This document shows, piece by piece, positions 27,503-36,571 of a stretch of DNA of 64,000 bases. The notes below the pieces were generated by a model. It had not been told where the DNA came from. It saw nothing but the letters and a program-made list of their open reading frames with translations, and did not search any database. Every line of letters begins with the position of its first letter. The stretch's first letter is position 1. The translations under genes and the position numbers were made by a program. The stretch spans positions 3,706,501-3,770,500 of the forward strand of contig NZ_CP016808.1 in the NCBI RefSeq assembly GCF_002741035.1, in the 5' to 3' direction. This DNA is from Paenibacillus sp. BIHB 4019. Its GTDB lineage: Bacteria > Bacillota > Bacilli > Paenibacillales > Paenibacillaceae.

Positions 27503-27570
27503 AAACAGCAAAGAGCAGTGCAGACCTTCCGAGGTTCAGTACTGCTCTTTGCTGTTTATGTTTTTATTTT
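27503..27570 (+). terminator. Long perfect terminator hairpin
   Basis: A 17-bp perfect stem (AAACAGCAAAGAGCAGT with ACTGCTCTTTGCTGTTT) is followed by a T-rich tail. Confidence 0.9.
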
Positions 27571-27575
27571 TAGTA

Positions 27576-27604
27576 TTGACGAGCTTCCACTTTCATGAAA
27601 TAAT
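27576..27604 (+). promoter_or_regulatory. Promoter of the LacI-type regulator gene
   Basis: TTGACG (27576-27581), a 17-nt spacer and AATAAT (27599-27604) lie 52 nt before the TTG start. An operator-like palindrome overlaps the -10 end. Confidence 0.6.
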
Positions 27605-27619
27605 GTACGCGTGTACATT
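27602..27619. promoter_or_regulatory. Candidate LacI-family operator
   Basis: AATGTAC and GTACATT are perfect inverted arms around GCGT. The site overlaps the -10 region of the regulator promoter, as expected for autorepression. Confidence 0.55.
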
Positions 27620-27655
27620 GATTGAATTTGCTTGAGAATCAGGAGGATGCTCGCT

Positions 27656-28675
27656 TTGGTTAGTAGAAAAGAAGTTGCGTCACTTGCGGGCGTATCCGAA
27701 GCCACAGTATCCAGAGTGCTTAATAAGGTAGGGCCTATCAGGGAAGAAACCCGGCTTCGAGTAGAGGACGCGGCAAAGCAGCTTGGTTATGTGCCAAGTG
27801 CGCTGGCGCAGCAGTTTGCTAGAAGCCGCAGCGGCAATTTGGGCGTTATCCTGCCATTTGTGCCAAAAGTTCATTTGTTTTCTACGTATTATTTTGCAGA
27901 AATTTTGAGCGGCATTGGCGAGGCGGCTAAGCAATATGGGTATGATGTGCTGTTAATCTTTCGGGAGCCTAGCGGCTCGCGTGATTATGCCAGGCTGTTT
28001 CTGGCACAGAAGATTGATGCCTGCATTGTGCTAGGCGCTCAAAATGTGCCGGAAGAGAAGAAAGCGCTTGCGGAGCTTCAGGAGAAGGGTTATCCGTTCT
28101 GCCTCGTTAACCAGCGATTCGCGGAGGAAGGATATTTGTCCATCGATGCGGATCATCATGCGGGGAGCTACGAGGCCGTCAAGCATTTGATCGACGGCGG
28201 GAGCCGCAGAATTGCTTTTCTCAATGGGCCAGATGTGTTTTCAAGCAGTATGGACCGAATGACCGGCTACAAACAGGCGCTTGCATATGCGGGACTTGCT
28301 TACGATCCGTCATTGACGCTGCTGGGCAATTACAGCCGCAAGAGCGGAGTTGAAGCTGCGGAAGCTGTCGCAGCGCTCATCCGCAGCGGCCAGGCGGATG
28401 CGGTTTTTGCCGCTAATGACCGGATGGCTATTGGCCTGATGGATGGCTTGCGCGCGTATGGTATCGAGGCTGGGATTGATGTGAAGCTCGTCGGCTATGA
28501 CGATTCGGAAGGCTCGGTTATTGTGAGCCCGAAGCTGACGACGGTAGCGGTACCTTTTTACGAAATGGGAAGAAGGGCAGCTCAGCGGCTGCTCGCGCCA
28601 GAGAAGGAATTGCTGGAGCAGGCGGAGGAAGGGCTGCTGCCTGTGCATTTGATTAAGCGGGAAACATCTTCATAA
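27656..28675 (+). CDS. LacI-family transcriptional regulator
   Basis: The 339-residue protein starts at a TTG 9 nt after AGGAGG (MVSRKEVASLAGVSEATVSR). Residues 2-25 are the LacI helix-turn-helix and about 60-335 are a periplasmic-binding-protein-like sensor domain (GVILPFV, AVFAANDRMAIGLMDGL, KLVGYDDSEGS). The next three genes follow closely (20, 18 and -8 nt), so it probably heads and controls a sugar or polyol catabolic operon. An operator-like palindrome lies at its promoter. Confidence 0.9.
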   Translation: MVSRKEVASLAGVSEATVSRVLNKVGPIREETRLRVEDAAKQLGYVPSALAQQFARSRSGNLGVILPFVPKVHLFSTYYFAEILSGIGEAAKQYGYDVLLIFREPSGSRDYARLFLAQKIDACIVLGAQNVPEEKKALAELQEKGYPFCLVNQRFAEEGYLSIDADHHAGSYEAVKHLIDGGSRRIAFLNGPDVFSSSMDRMTGYKQALAYAGLAYDPSLTLLGNYSRKSGVEAAEAVAALIRSGQADAVFAANDRMAIGLMDGLRAYGIEAGIDVKLVGYDDSEGSVIVSPKLTTVAVPFYEMGRRAAQRLLAPEKELLEQAEEGLLPVHLIKRETSS

Positions 28676-28695
28676 ATCGGGAGGCGGAGATTGAT

Positions 28696-29862
28696 ATGGG
28701 GAAAGTACGTGTGGGAATGGTCGGCTATAAGTTTATGGGAAAAGCGCACAGCAATGCGTATCGGGCTTTGCCGATGTTTTTTCCGAAGACGCCAGCGCTG
28801 CCAGAGATGAAAGCGATCTGCGGGCGCAACGCCGAGGCGCTGGAGCAAGCTAGAAGCCAGTTCGGCTGGGAAAGCGCCGAGACGGATTGGCGCAAGCTGA
28901 TAGAGCGCAGCGACATCGATGTGATTGATATTAATGCGCCAAGCGATGCGCATAAGGAAATTGCGCTGGCGGCTGCCGCAGCTGGGAAGCATCTGTTCTG
29001 CGAAAAGCCGCTGGCACTCAATGTAGCAGATGCGAAGGAAATGCTCGATGCGGCAGAAGAGGCTGGCATCAAGCATATGGTCGGCTTTAACTATCGGTTC
29101 GCACCAGCGGTGCAGCTGGCGAAGAAGCTCGTCAGCGATGGCCGATTGGGCGAAATCTACCATTTCCGTGCGGTATTTCTTCAGGATTGGATCATTGATC
29201 CGTCATTCCCGCTCGTCTGGCGCTTGCAGAAGGAAGTTGCCGGCTCAGGCTCGCATGGCGACCTTGGCGCTCATCTAATCGACTTGGCGCGCTTTCTTGT
29301 TGGCGAGTTTGACGAGGTAATCGGCATGAGCGAAACGTTCATCAAAGAGCGCCCGCTGCCATCAGAAATGACCGGGCTAAGCGCCAAAGGGGACGCTTCC
29401 GGTGCCCGCGGCAAAGTAACGGTGGATGATGCGACGCTGTTTATGACCCGTTTTGAAAATGGTGCGCTCGGCAGCTTCGAAGCGACGCGCTTCGCGGCAG
29501 GTCACCGTTCTACGAATGCTTTCGAAATTAACGGAAGCAAGGGCAGCGTCAAATTCGATTTCGAGCGTCTGAATGAGCTGGAGGTTTATTTTACCGACGA
29601 TGCTGAGGACGTTCAGGGCTTCCGCCGCGTGCTTGCGACCGATCCGGCTCATGCTTATATGGATGCCTGGTGGCCGGCGGGACATACGATTGGCTATGAG
29701 CATACATTCACACATGAAATGCAGGAGCTGATGCTGGCGATTCACGAGGATCGTCAACCGGTGCCGAATTTCCACGATGGCCTTCGGTGCCAAGAGGTGC
29801 TTGAGGCAGTTGAGCAGTCCATTACAGAGCGCCGCTGGGTCAAGCTGGCGGAGTACAAATAG
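28696..29862 (+). CDS. Gfo/Idh/MocA-family oxidoreductase, first copy
   Basis: The 388-residue NAD(P)-dependent oxidoreductase begins with a Rossmann motif (VGMVGYKFMGKAHSNAYRA, about residues 5-23). The conserved EKPLA lies at about 104-108, with the catalytic-region GSHGDLGAHLIDLARFLVG near 192-210. The family acts on sugars, inositols and sugar phosphates. It has GGGAGG upstream and lies in the LacI-ThuA operon. Together with the second oxidoreductase it may perform oxidation and reduction on the same sugar, as in some inositol- or disaccharide-breakdown routes. The substrate is not evident. Confidence 0.9.
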   Translation: MGKVRVGMVGYKFMGKAHSNAYRALPMFFPKTPALPEMKAICGRNAEALEQARSQFGWESAETDWRKLIERSDIDVIDINAPSDAHKEIALAAAAAGKHLFCEKPLALNVADAKEMLDAAEEAGIKHMVGFNYRFAPAVQLAKKLVSDGRLGEIYHFRAVFLQDWIIDPSFPLVWRLQKEVAGSGSHGDLGAHLIDLARFLVGEFDEVIGMSETFIKERPLPSEMTGLSAKGDASGARGKVTVDDATLFMTRFENGALGSFEATRFAAGHRSTNAFEINGSKGSVKFDFERLNELEVYFTDDAEDVQGFRRVLATDPAHAYMDAWWPAGHTIGYEHTFTHEMQELMLAIHEDRQPVPNFHDGLRCQEVLEAVEQSITERRWVKLAEYK

Positions 29863-29880
29863 AGGAGATGCGATAAGACG

Positions 29881-30582
29881 ATGAGCAAACCGAAGGCATT
29901 AATCGTATGGGGCGGCTGGGACGGACATCAGCCTAAAGAGGTAGCGGCTATTTTTGAAGCAGTGCTTGCAGGAGAAGGTTTCGAGGTTGAGGTTTCAGAT
30001 ACGCTGGAGGCTTTTGAGGATGGCGAGAAGCTGAAGGCGCTGGACCTGATCGTTCCGGTATGGACGATGGGAGCGATTACAGGCGATCAGCTGAAAAATG
30101 TGTCCGAAGCGGTTCAAAGCGGCGTCGGCCTTGCCGGCTGCCACGGCGGCATGTGCGATTCCTTCCGCGAAAGCGTAGAATGGCAGTTCATGACGGGCGG
30201 GCAGTGGGTATCGCATCCCGGCAATGACGGCGTGGAATATGTGGTCAATGTGACCAACACGTCCAGCCTGCTGACCGATGGCATTGAGGATTTTACAGTA
30301 AGCAGCGAGCAGTATTATATGCATGTGGACCCAGCGGTTGAAGTGCTGGCGACGACGCGCTTCCCTGTTGCCGACGGTCCTCATGCGCTAAATAAAGCGG
30401 TTGATATGCCGGTTGCTTGGACGAAGCGCTGGGGCGTAGGCCGCGTCTACTATAATTCGCTTGGGCACCAAGCTAATATTGTGGACATTCCAGTTGTTAA
30501 AGAAATGATGAGACGCGGGTTTAACTGGTGTGCGGAAGGCAAAGCAGCTGCGGCAGGCAGAGACGGAGGCAAACATGAGTAA
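29881..30582 (+). CDS. ThuA-like domain protein
   Basis: The 233-residue protein matches the ThuA (trehalose utilisation) family: IVWGGWDGHQPKEVAAIFE at the start, LVGxAGCHGG-type loop (VGLAGCHGGMCDSFRES, about residues 82-98), and the class-I glutamine-amidotransferase-like fold. B. subtilis-type ThuA proteins are found with Gfo/Idh/MocA oxidoreductases in sugar degradation clusters. It overlaps the next gene by 8 nt, so the two are coupled. The enzymatic step is not settled from sequence. Confidence 0.85.
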   Translation: MSKPKALIVWGGWDGHQPKEVAAIFEAVLAGEGFEVEVSDTLEAFEDGEKLKALDLIVPVWTMGAITGDQLKNVSEAVQSGVGLAGCHGGMCDSFRESVEWQFMTGGQWVSHPGNDGVEYVVNVTNTSSLLTDGIEDFTVSSEQYYMHVDPAVEVLATTRFPVADGPHALNKAVDMPVAWTKRWGVGRVYYNSLGHQANIVDIPVVKEMMRRGFNWCAEGKAAAAGRDGGKHE

Positions 30583-31678
30583 AGTCAAGGTTGGGATCAT
30601 CGGGACAGGAAATATTAGCCGTATTTATTTGGAAAATGGTTCAAAATTCAGCTCCATGGAAATTGTCGCCTGTGCGGATCTCGATGTAGAACGCGCCAAG
30701 GAGAAAGGCGCGGAGTATGGCATTCGCGGCTGCTCGGTCGATGAGCTGCTTGCGGACCCCGAAGTGCAGCTGGTCATCAATCTAACGATTCCAGCCGCAC
30801 ATGCCCCAGTGTGCTTGCAGGCGCTGGAAGCTGGCAAGCATGTGTATGTGGAGAAGCCGCTCGCCGTTACGCGCGAGGAGGGCAAGCAGGTGCTGGAGCT
30901 GGCAGCAGCGAAAGGGCTGCTCGTAGGCAGCGCGCCTGATACGTTCCTTGGCGGGGGACTCCAGACGTGCATTAAAATCATTGAAGACGGCTGGATTGGC
31001 ACGCCCATCGGCGCTACCGCTTTTATGATGTCCGGCGGACATGAGAGCTGGCATCCGGCTCCCGAGTTTTATTACCAGCAAGGCGGCGGCCCAATGTTCG
31101 ATATGGGACCTTATTATTTGACGGCGCTAATTGCCATGCTGGGACCGATTGCCCGAGTAACGGGCTCGACTCGCATTACCTTCCCGGAGAGAACGATTAC
31201 GAGCGCTCCGAAGCATGGGCAAAAAATCGAAGTTGAAGTGCCGACGCATGTGGCCGGCATTATGGAATTTGCCGCTGGGCCAATTGCGACTTTGCTGACC
31301 AGCTTTGATGTGAAGGGCGGCTCCACGCTGCCATTCATTGAGGTGTACGGCAGCCAAGGCACGCTGCAGGTTACGAACCCGAACAATTTCGGCGGGGAAA
31401 TCAAGCTGCGCCGCGGCGGGGCTTCGGAATGGTCGACGATTCCACTTGCTTACGGCCATTCGGAAAATGGCAGAGGCATTGGCGCAGCTGACATGGCGCA
31501 AGCCATTTTGACGGGCCGCAAGCACCGGGCAAACGGCGAGCTTGCTTACCATGTGCTGGAAGCGATGCATGGCTTCCATGATGCGGCGGAGCAAGGCAAG
31601 CATTATGTGATGCAAAGCAGCTGCGAGAAGCCAACGGTATTTCCGCTCGGTTTGGCGGAATATACACTGGACAAATAG
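30575..31678 (+). CDS. Gfo/Idh/MocA-family oxidoreductase, second copy
   Basis: The 367-residue protein starts at the ATG inside the ThuA gene end (GGAGGC ribosome site). The Rossmann motif is VGIIGTGNISRIYLENG (about residues 5-21), followed by EKPLAVTREEG (about 96-106). The middle has GGGPMFDMGPYYLTALIAMLG, typical of the C-terminal sheet. It is divergent from the first oxidoreductase of the same operon. A long terminator ends the operon. Confidence 0.9.
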   Translation: MSKVKVGIIGTGNISRIYLENGSKFSSMEIVACADLDVERAKEKGAEYGIRGCSVDELLADPEVQLVINLTIPAAHAPVCLQALEAGKHVYVEKPLAVTREEGKQVLELAAAKGLLVGSAPDTFLGGGLQTCIKIIEDGWIGTPIGATAFMMSGGHESWHPAPEFYYQQGGGPMFDMGPYYLTALIAMLGPIARVTGSTRITFPERTITSAPKHGQKIEVEVPTHVAGIMEFAAGPIATLLTSFDVKGGSTLPFIEVYGSQGTLQVTNPNNFGGEIKLRRGGASEWSTIPLAYGHSENGRGIGAADMAQAILTGRKHRANGELAYHVLEAMHGFHDAAEQGKHYVMQSSCEKPTVFPLGLAEYTLDK

Positions 31679-31702
31679 GCTGGCAATAGATAGTTGGAGC
31701 AG

Positions 31703-31745
31703 GCTCGTTAATCCGCGTAAATCGCGGGTTGGCGGGCTTTTTTTT
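31703..31745 (+). terminator. Terminator of the LacI-oxidoreductase-ThuA operon
   Basis: GCTCGTTAATCCGCG pairs with CGCGGGTTGGCGGGC over 15 positions (several G-T pairs), and T8 follows. Confidence 0.8.
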
Positions 31746-31922
31746 ATAGATGCAAGCCGTTGGATTAGCAAGGGGAGGTGCTGCCCGGGGTTAACGCGCT
31801 ATTTTTTACAAGTAGCTCTCGTTTGTCTTGCACCATCCGCTTCCAGTTTCCGGCTCATTTGAGGTATGATAGAGCTATTGGATTTAGCAATTGGTGCACT
31901 AGATGGAGGAGGAGAGTGAAAC

Positions 31923-33026
31923 GTGTATAACCCTTATGAGCTTAGAAAAGCAAGCTTGATCGCCGAGCTTTCGGCTGCTGGAATCGAGGCTGCGCTCGTT
32001 ACGTCGCCGGGCAGTATTTTTTATTTGACAGGCTTTCATAGTGACCCGCATGAGCGTTTTATGGGACTGCTCATTAACCCGAAGGAGTCGACGTATACGC
32101 TGTTTGTCCCGGCTTTGGATCAGGAGAGTGCGAGCGAGGCGGCGATGGTATCAAAGCTGGTCGCGATATCGGATACGGACAATGCCTACGAGCTGCTGGG
32201 CAAAGAAGCAGATAACAGTGCGGCTGCAATCGGCATAGAAAAGCGGCACTTGAATGTGGCAACCTATGAACAGCTGGCAGGAGTATTCCCTAAGGCCGCA
32301 TTCCGGGATGTGGAGCCGCTGCTGATGCGCTTGCGCCTTCGCAAGTCGGCGGAGGAAATCGAGCTTGTCAGCGCCGCAGTCGTAATTGCGGAGAAGGTGC
32401 TAAAGGAAGCGGCAGCCAAGGCGGCTGTTGGCGTGTCGGAGCTTGAGCTGAACGCCGAGATAGAATATCGGCTTCGGGTGCTGGGCGGCGATAAGCCTGC
32501 ATTTGAGACGAGTGTGCTCGGCGGCGCTCGCTCCGCATTGCCGCATGGGCGGTCGGGCGAATACCGGCTGAAGGAAAATGATTTTCTGCTCATTGATATG
32601 GGCGTGTACAAGGGAGGTTATTGCTCGGACATTACGCGCACCTTTGTGATCGGTGAAGGTACAGCCGAGCAGGCGCGTATTTATGACGCGGTGCTGGCGG
32701 CGAACCGTCAAGGGATCGCGGCAGCAGAAGCTGGCAAGGCGCTTGCCGCAGTCGATCGCGCTGCCCGCGAAGCCATTACTTCGCGAGGCTATGGCGAATA
32801 TTTCACCCACCGCGTGGGGCATGGCTTCGGCATTGATATTCATGAGCTGCCTTCCGTTCACGGGAGCAATGAATCGCTGATTGAGACGGGGCTGCTGTTC
32901 ACCGTAGAGCCGGGCATTTATGTGCCGGGGCTTGGCGGCGTCCGCATCGAGGACGATATTTATATCGGTGACGATGGCAAGCCGCAGGTGCTGACGAGCT
33001 TTCCGAAGGAGCTGCAGCAATTATAG
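31923..33026 (+). CDS. M24-family aminopeptidase (Xaa-Pro peptidase type)
   Basis: The 367-residue protein starts at a GTG after a GGAGGAGG run. An N-terminal creatinase-like domain (residues 1-130) is followed by the pita-bread metallopeptidase fold. Metal ligands can be placed: Asp in LIDMGVYKGG and YCSDITRTF, His in HRVGHGFGIDIHE, Glu in FTVEPGIY and VRIEDD. Such enzymes release N-terminal residues before proline in the cytoplasm. It is monocistronic with its own terminator. Confidence 0.9.
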   Translation: MYNPYELRKASLIAELSAAGIEAALVTSPGSIFYLTGFHSDPHERFMGLLINPKESTYTLFVPALDQESASEAAMVSKLVAISDTDNAYELLGKEADNSAAAIGIEKRHLNVATYEQLAGVFPKAAFRDVEPLLMRLRLRKSAEEIELVSAAVVIAEKVLKEAAAKAAVGVSELELNAEIEYRLRVLGGDKPAFETSVLGGARSALPHGRSGEYRLKENDFLLIDMGVYKGGYCSDITRTFVIGEGTAEQARIYDAVLAANRQGIAAAEAGKALAAVDRAAREAITSRGYGEYFTHRVGHGFGIDIHELPSVHGSNESLIETGLLFTVEPGIYVPGLGGVRIEDDIYIGDDGKPQVLTSFPKELQQL

Positions 33027-33064
33027 TCTGCGTTAAAGCCGGAGTATGAACTGGTTTATACGAG

Positions 33065-33097
33065 CCTCTTGCCATGTTGAATGGCAGGAGGTTTTTT
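33065..33097 (+). terminator. Terminator of the M24 peptidase gene
   Basis: CCTCTTGCCAT pairs with ATGGCAGGAGG around a 5-nt loop, and T6 follows. Confidence 0.85.
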
Positions 33098-33198
33098 GTT
33101 ATTTTTCACCGGGGGATTGAACTGGCAATTGCTCTTGCAATTGAACTTGCACATGGACGGGACAACCCCTTTGTTATTGCTCGCAAAAATGGTATGTT

Positions 33199-33215
33199 AA
33201 GCTTTAATAAAGCTT
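33199..33215. promoter_or_regulatory. 17-bp perfect palindrome upstream of phnM
   Basis: The sequence AAGCTTTAATAAAGCTT is a perfect dyad 72 nt before the phnM start. It is a candidate operator; no regulator gene is adjacent. Confidence 0.35.
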
Positions 33216-33286
33216 GTCTGACAGCTTAGTAGCTTCTACATAATCACTTTATATTTTTGGCAAAATTATAAAGGGGAGCGTGCAAG

Positions 33287-34546
33287 ATGAAGACAGAGAT
33301 GCGGCAATCGGTTGTAATGGTTAAAGGGAAGCTCGTGCTGCCGGATGCAGTAGCGGAAGGGGCAGTTATCGTTAGGAACGGCATCATGGAGGAAGTGCTG
33401 CTTGGCGCAGAGCAGGTACAGAGCTGGCTTGCGCAGCAAGGCGGCGTTGCTGAAAATGTTGGTGAGCGCGAACATGATGGACGAGGTGTAGGAAATAGCG
33501 GCTCCGCAGCGCTTGAAATCATTGAAGAGGATAGCTGTTATGTGCTGCCCGGACTCATTGATATACACTGTGATGCGATTGAAAAAGAGGTGCAGCCGAG
33601 ACCTAATACGCTGTTCCCGCTAAGCATGTCCCTGCTGGAGTTTGAACGCAAGCTTCCGCTGCATGGCATAACGACGATGTACCATTCGCTATCGCTTGGC
33701 GTTGGGCTTAGTCTGAGGGGCGAGCATTTGCTGACGCAGATGGTGGAGCTCATTCGCAGCTACCGCGAGCAACGCTCTGTCGTGCGCAATCTAATTCATT
33801 TGAGATACGAGATTTCGTATTTGCCGGGTTTGCCCATCGTGAAGCGCTATGTGGATGAAGGTGCGATTGATTATTTGTCTTTCATGGACCATTCGCCAGG
33901 CCAAGGGCAGTACAGGCAGCCAGGCTCGTTTGAGCGTTATGTGATGAAAAATCAATCGGTCAGCATCGATGAAGTAAACGCCATCGTAGCAGAGCTGATG
34001 GAAAATAGGCGCCAAATTGACTGGTCCGGATTAGAGGAGCTTGGCAAGCTGGCCGTGCAGCGGGGCATTTCGGTCGCTTCGCATGATGATGATTCGAGCG
34101 AGCGGGTCGATCAATTGAAGGGCTGTGGCGTCAGTATTTCGGAATTTCCGATTACGCTGGAAACGGCTCTATATGCGGTGCAGCAGGGCTTGCATGTATG
34201 TGTAGGGGCGCCTAATATTGTGCGCGGCGGCTCGCATGACAAAAACCTATCGGCAGCTGAGGCGATTGGGATGGGCGCGGCAGACATCATTTGCTCAGAT
34301 TATCATCCGTCGGCGCTGCTGCATGCGATTTTCAAGCTGGCGGATGAAGGAATAGCCGCATTGCCCGCAGCAGTTCGCACAGCTACGCTCGCTCCAGCTG
34401 AAGCGCTGGGTATAGCAAGTGAAGTTGGCTCGCTGGAACAGGGCAAAGCGGCAGACCTTGTTATCGTTGATCGGTATGAAGGCCATCCATGGGTCAAACG
34501 GACAATCGTTGGCGGCAAAACAGTGTATACCGCGTTGACCCGTTAA
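33287..34546 (+). CDS. phnM: PhnM-type amidohydrolase (phosphonate metabolism)
   Basis: The 419-residue amidohydrolase matches alpha-D-ribose 1-methylphosphonate 5-triphosphate diphosphatase. The features are VLPGLIDIHCDAIEKEVQPR (metal site with the unusual HCD instead of HxH), HGITTMYHS, SVASHDDDSSE, VCVGAPNIVRGGSHD and CSDYHPSALL. The C-terminal beta sheet is GKAADLVIVDR. PhnM removes pyrophosphate in the C-P lyase pathway, but no other phn gene is in the window. It may serve a distant C-P lyase or have a different phosphoester substrate. GGGGAG lies before the ATG. Confidence 0.85.
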   Translation: MKTEMRQSVVMVKGKLVLPDAVAEGAVIVRNGIMEEVLLGAEQVQSWLAQQGGVAENVGEREHDGRGVGNSGSAALEIIEEDSCYVLPGLIDIHCDAIEKEVQPRPNTLFPLSMSLLEFERKLPLHGITTMYHSLSLGVGLSLRGEHLLTQMVELIRSYREQRSVVRNLIHLRYEISYLPGLPIVKRYVDEGAIDYLSFMDHSPGQGQYRQPGSFERYVMKNQSVSIDEVNAIVAELMENRRQIDWSGLEELGKLAVQRGISVASHDDDSSERVDQLKGCGVSISEFPITLETALYAVQQGLHVCVGAPNIVRGGSHDKNLSAAEAIGMGAADIICSDYHPSALLHAIFKLADEGIAALPAAVRTATLAPAEALGIASEVGSLEQGKAADLVIVDRYEGHPWVKRTIVGGKTVYTALTR

Positions 34547-34552
34547 AGCAAG

Positions 34553-34783
34553 CTAATTCGTGGCGGGCTGGGCGAAACGTGCTAGCTGCGTATGCAGCGC
34601 CGTTACCAGACGGGCTTGTTCCTGTTCTTCGATTTGCTTCCAAATCATTTCGAACAAAACCCCGAGTCCGGGTAGCGCACGCTCGTCATTGCCAATCGAG
34701 CTTTCAATCACTTCAGTTAATTCATTGAGCGGCTTATCTTGTACCCGCCTTATAATGGCTTGACGCAAATCCAGATTATCCAA
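34553..34783 (-). CDS. sspI: Small acid-soluble spore protein I
   Basis: The 76-residue protein has the SspI signature: MDNLDLRQAIIRRV at the start, then LPGLGVLFEMIWKQ and a Glu/Gln-rich helix. It starts at a TTG 8 nt after GGAGGG; a longer frame upstream lacks a ribosome site and does not fit the family. SspI is a minor forespore protein. It is a key indicator of endospore formation. In Bacillus it lies near ysgA, and here it is 870 nt from a ysgA-like gene. It ends 6 nt from the end of phnM, convergent with it. Confidence 0.85.
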   Translation of the reverse strand: MDNLDLRQAIIRRVQDKPLNELTEVIESSIGNDERALPGLGVLFEMIWKQIEEQEQARLVTALHTQLARFAQPATN

Positions 34784-34978
34784 CCGGATTCCCTCCAAGT
34801 CGTCGTTATTACGCGCAACCGCAGTGGCCCTGCGCATGGTAAGCGAGGCCGCTAAAAACCTGCTAATTGGCGTGCCTGATTAATATGTCCGCAGCAGCAG
34901 TTTTTCATTCTGCACGGGTGCGTGTGTTATAATGGTCGATAGCAGATTTTCGTACATATAGGAAGGGAGAGTTGCCGT

Positions 34979-35644
34979 TTGCCGAAAAAACAATACGCCG
35001 TTATTGGCATAGGCCGCTTCGGTCTTAGCGTCGCATCATCGCTCACCGAAATGGGCTTTGAGGTGCTGGCGATTGATACGAGCGAGGATCGCGTACAGGA
35101 CGCGGTCAATCATGTGACGCATGCCGTCATTGCCGACTCCACCGACGAGGAAGCGATGCGGGCGCTGGGCCTTCGCAATTTTGATGTCGTGGTCGTGGCG
35201 ATTGGGCAGGATATTCAGTCGAGCATTTTGACAACCCTCATCTTGAAGGATATGGGGGTTGGCGTCATTATCGTCAAGGCGCAAAATGAGCTGCACGGCA
35301 AAGTGCTTAGCAAAATCGGCGCAGACAAGGTTGTATATCCGGAGCGGGATATGGGGCTGCGCGTGGCGCATCATTTGATCTCGCCTAACATTTTGGACTA
35401 CATTGAAATTTCCGAGGATTACAGCATCATTGAGATTAAAGCGCCTGAAGCGATGATTGGCAAAAGCTTAAAGCAGCTCGACATTCGCGCCAAGTTCAAA
35501 TGCAACGTCATGGCGATCAAGACGGGTTCAAATATGAACATTGCGCCATATGCGGATGATCTCATTCGTGATATCGATATTTTAGTTATTGTAGGGAAAA
35601 ATTCAGACTTATCCAATTTGGAAATTGCCTATTCGGAAGGTTGA
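34979..35644 (+). CDS. KtrA/KtrC-type potassium channel regulator (TrkA-N, TrkA-C)
   Basis: The 221-residue protein starts at a TTG after GGGAGAG. An RCK/TrkA-N domain has the nucleotide motif VIGIGRFGLSVASSL (about residues 8-22), Asp at the end of strand 2 (AIDTSEDR) and DVVVVAIGQDIQSS. A TrkA-C domain follows at about 135-220. This soluble ring-forming protein gates the membrane KtrB/KtrD channel on binding ATP, ADP or c-di-AMP. The channel gene is not next to it. It lies 9 nt before the rRNA methyltransferase gene, in one operon. Confidence 0.9.
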   Translation: MPKKQYAVIGIGRFGLSVASSLTEMGFEVLAIDTSEDRVQDAVNHVTHAVIADSTDEEAMRALGLRNFDVVVVAIGQDIQSSILTTLILKDMGVGVIIVKAQNELHGKVLSKIGADKVVYPERDMGLRVAHHLISPNILDYIEISEDYSIIEIKAPEAMIGKSLKQLDIRAKFKCNVMAIKTGSNMNIAPYADDLIRDIDILVIVGKNSDLSNLEIAYSEG

Positions 35645-35653
35645 CTAATAAAT

Positions 35654-36505
35654 ATGAACAATCATAGCCTTTTAACCTCGATTCAAAATGACCGTGTCAA
35701 GCAGTGGGCTTCCCTGCTGGATAAAAAATACCGCGACCGCCTCGGCAAGTTTATAATTGAAGGCGTTCATTTGGTGCAGGAAGCTTTCGCCGCTGGAGCG
35801 GCAATCGAAGCAGTCATGTACGATGCGGAGCGCGGCTTGCCGGAGGAGCTGCGGGAGCTGGCGGAGCAGGATGGCCGCGGAAGCGGATATGCGGGCAGCG
35901 CTGCGGAGAACGCGGGAATAGGCGCGAGCGTCGAATGGATTCAGGCGGCGCGGCCGGTTATGGCAAAATGCTCGGGGACGGATACGCCGCCACCGGTGTT
36001 TGCTGTTGTGCGCAAGCTGGAAGCGGCGGATGATGCTTTATTTTCAGCTAACGGATTGGTCGTTGTACTGGATGGCGTAAGAGACCCTGGCAACGTTGGG
36101 ACGATTATTCGCAGCGCGGATGCGGTGGGAGCTAATGGCGTCGTGCTGGGCAAAGGCTGCGCTGATCTGTACAATCCGAAGACGGTGCGCTCCACGATGG
36201 GCTCGCTATTTCATTTGCCGATTATAGAGGCGGACTTGACGGAGCTGCTGCCTGCGGCGCAGGATTGCGGCTTTGCGCTGGTCGGGACGAGCCTCGAAGC
36301 GTCGCATACTTGCTATTCGTATGATTGGACAGCACCGACATGGCTGCTGCTCGGCAATGAGTCGGAAGGGCTGTCTGCAAGCTCGCTTGATGCAGCCGAT
36401 GAGACAGTCATTATTCCAATGCACGGACGGGCGGAATCGCTGAATGTGGCGATGGCGGCGACCGTGCTGCTGCATGAGGCGATGAGGCAGAGACGGTATA
36501 ACTAA
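35654..36505 (+). CDS. ysgA: SpoU/TrmH-type 23S rRNA 2'-O-methyltransferase, YsgA/RlmP-like
   Basis: The 283-residue protein has an N-terminal substrate-binding domain (residues 1-110) and a C-terminal SPOUT domain with the three TrmH motifs: LDGVRDPGNVGTIIRSADA (about residues 137-155), LLGNESEGLS (about 236-245) and IPMHGRAESLNVAMAATVLL (about 256-275). RlmP of B. subtilis methylates the A-loop of 23S rRNA. Nearby sspI supports the ysgA identity. In Bacillus pheST lies beyond this gene; here a terminator and an AT-rich foreign-looking segment follow instead. A Gly/Ala-rich insertion near residues 75-90 is unusual. Confidence 0.85.
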   Translation: MNNHSLLTSIQNDRVKQWASLLDKKYRDRLGKFIIEGVHLVQEAFAAGAAIEAVMYDAERGLPEELRELAEQDGRGSGYAGSAAENAGIGASVEWIQAARPVMAKCSGTDTPPPVFAVVRKLEAADDALFSANGLVVVLDGVRDPGNVGTIIRSADAVGANGVVLGKGCADLYNPKTVRSTMGSLFHLPIIEADLTELLPAAQDCGFALVGTSLEASHTCYSYDWTAPTWLLLGNESEGLSASSLDAADETVIIPMHGRAESLNVAMAATVLLHEAMRQRRYN

Positions 36506-36571
36506 ACAAGAATTCTTATCAAAATTAAAATTAAACTTCCCTGACTAAAATTAATTGTATCCCCAACCACC

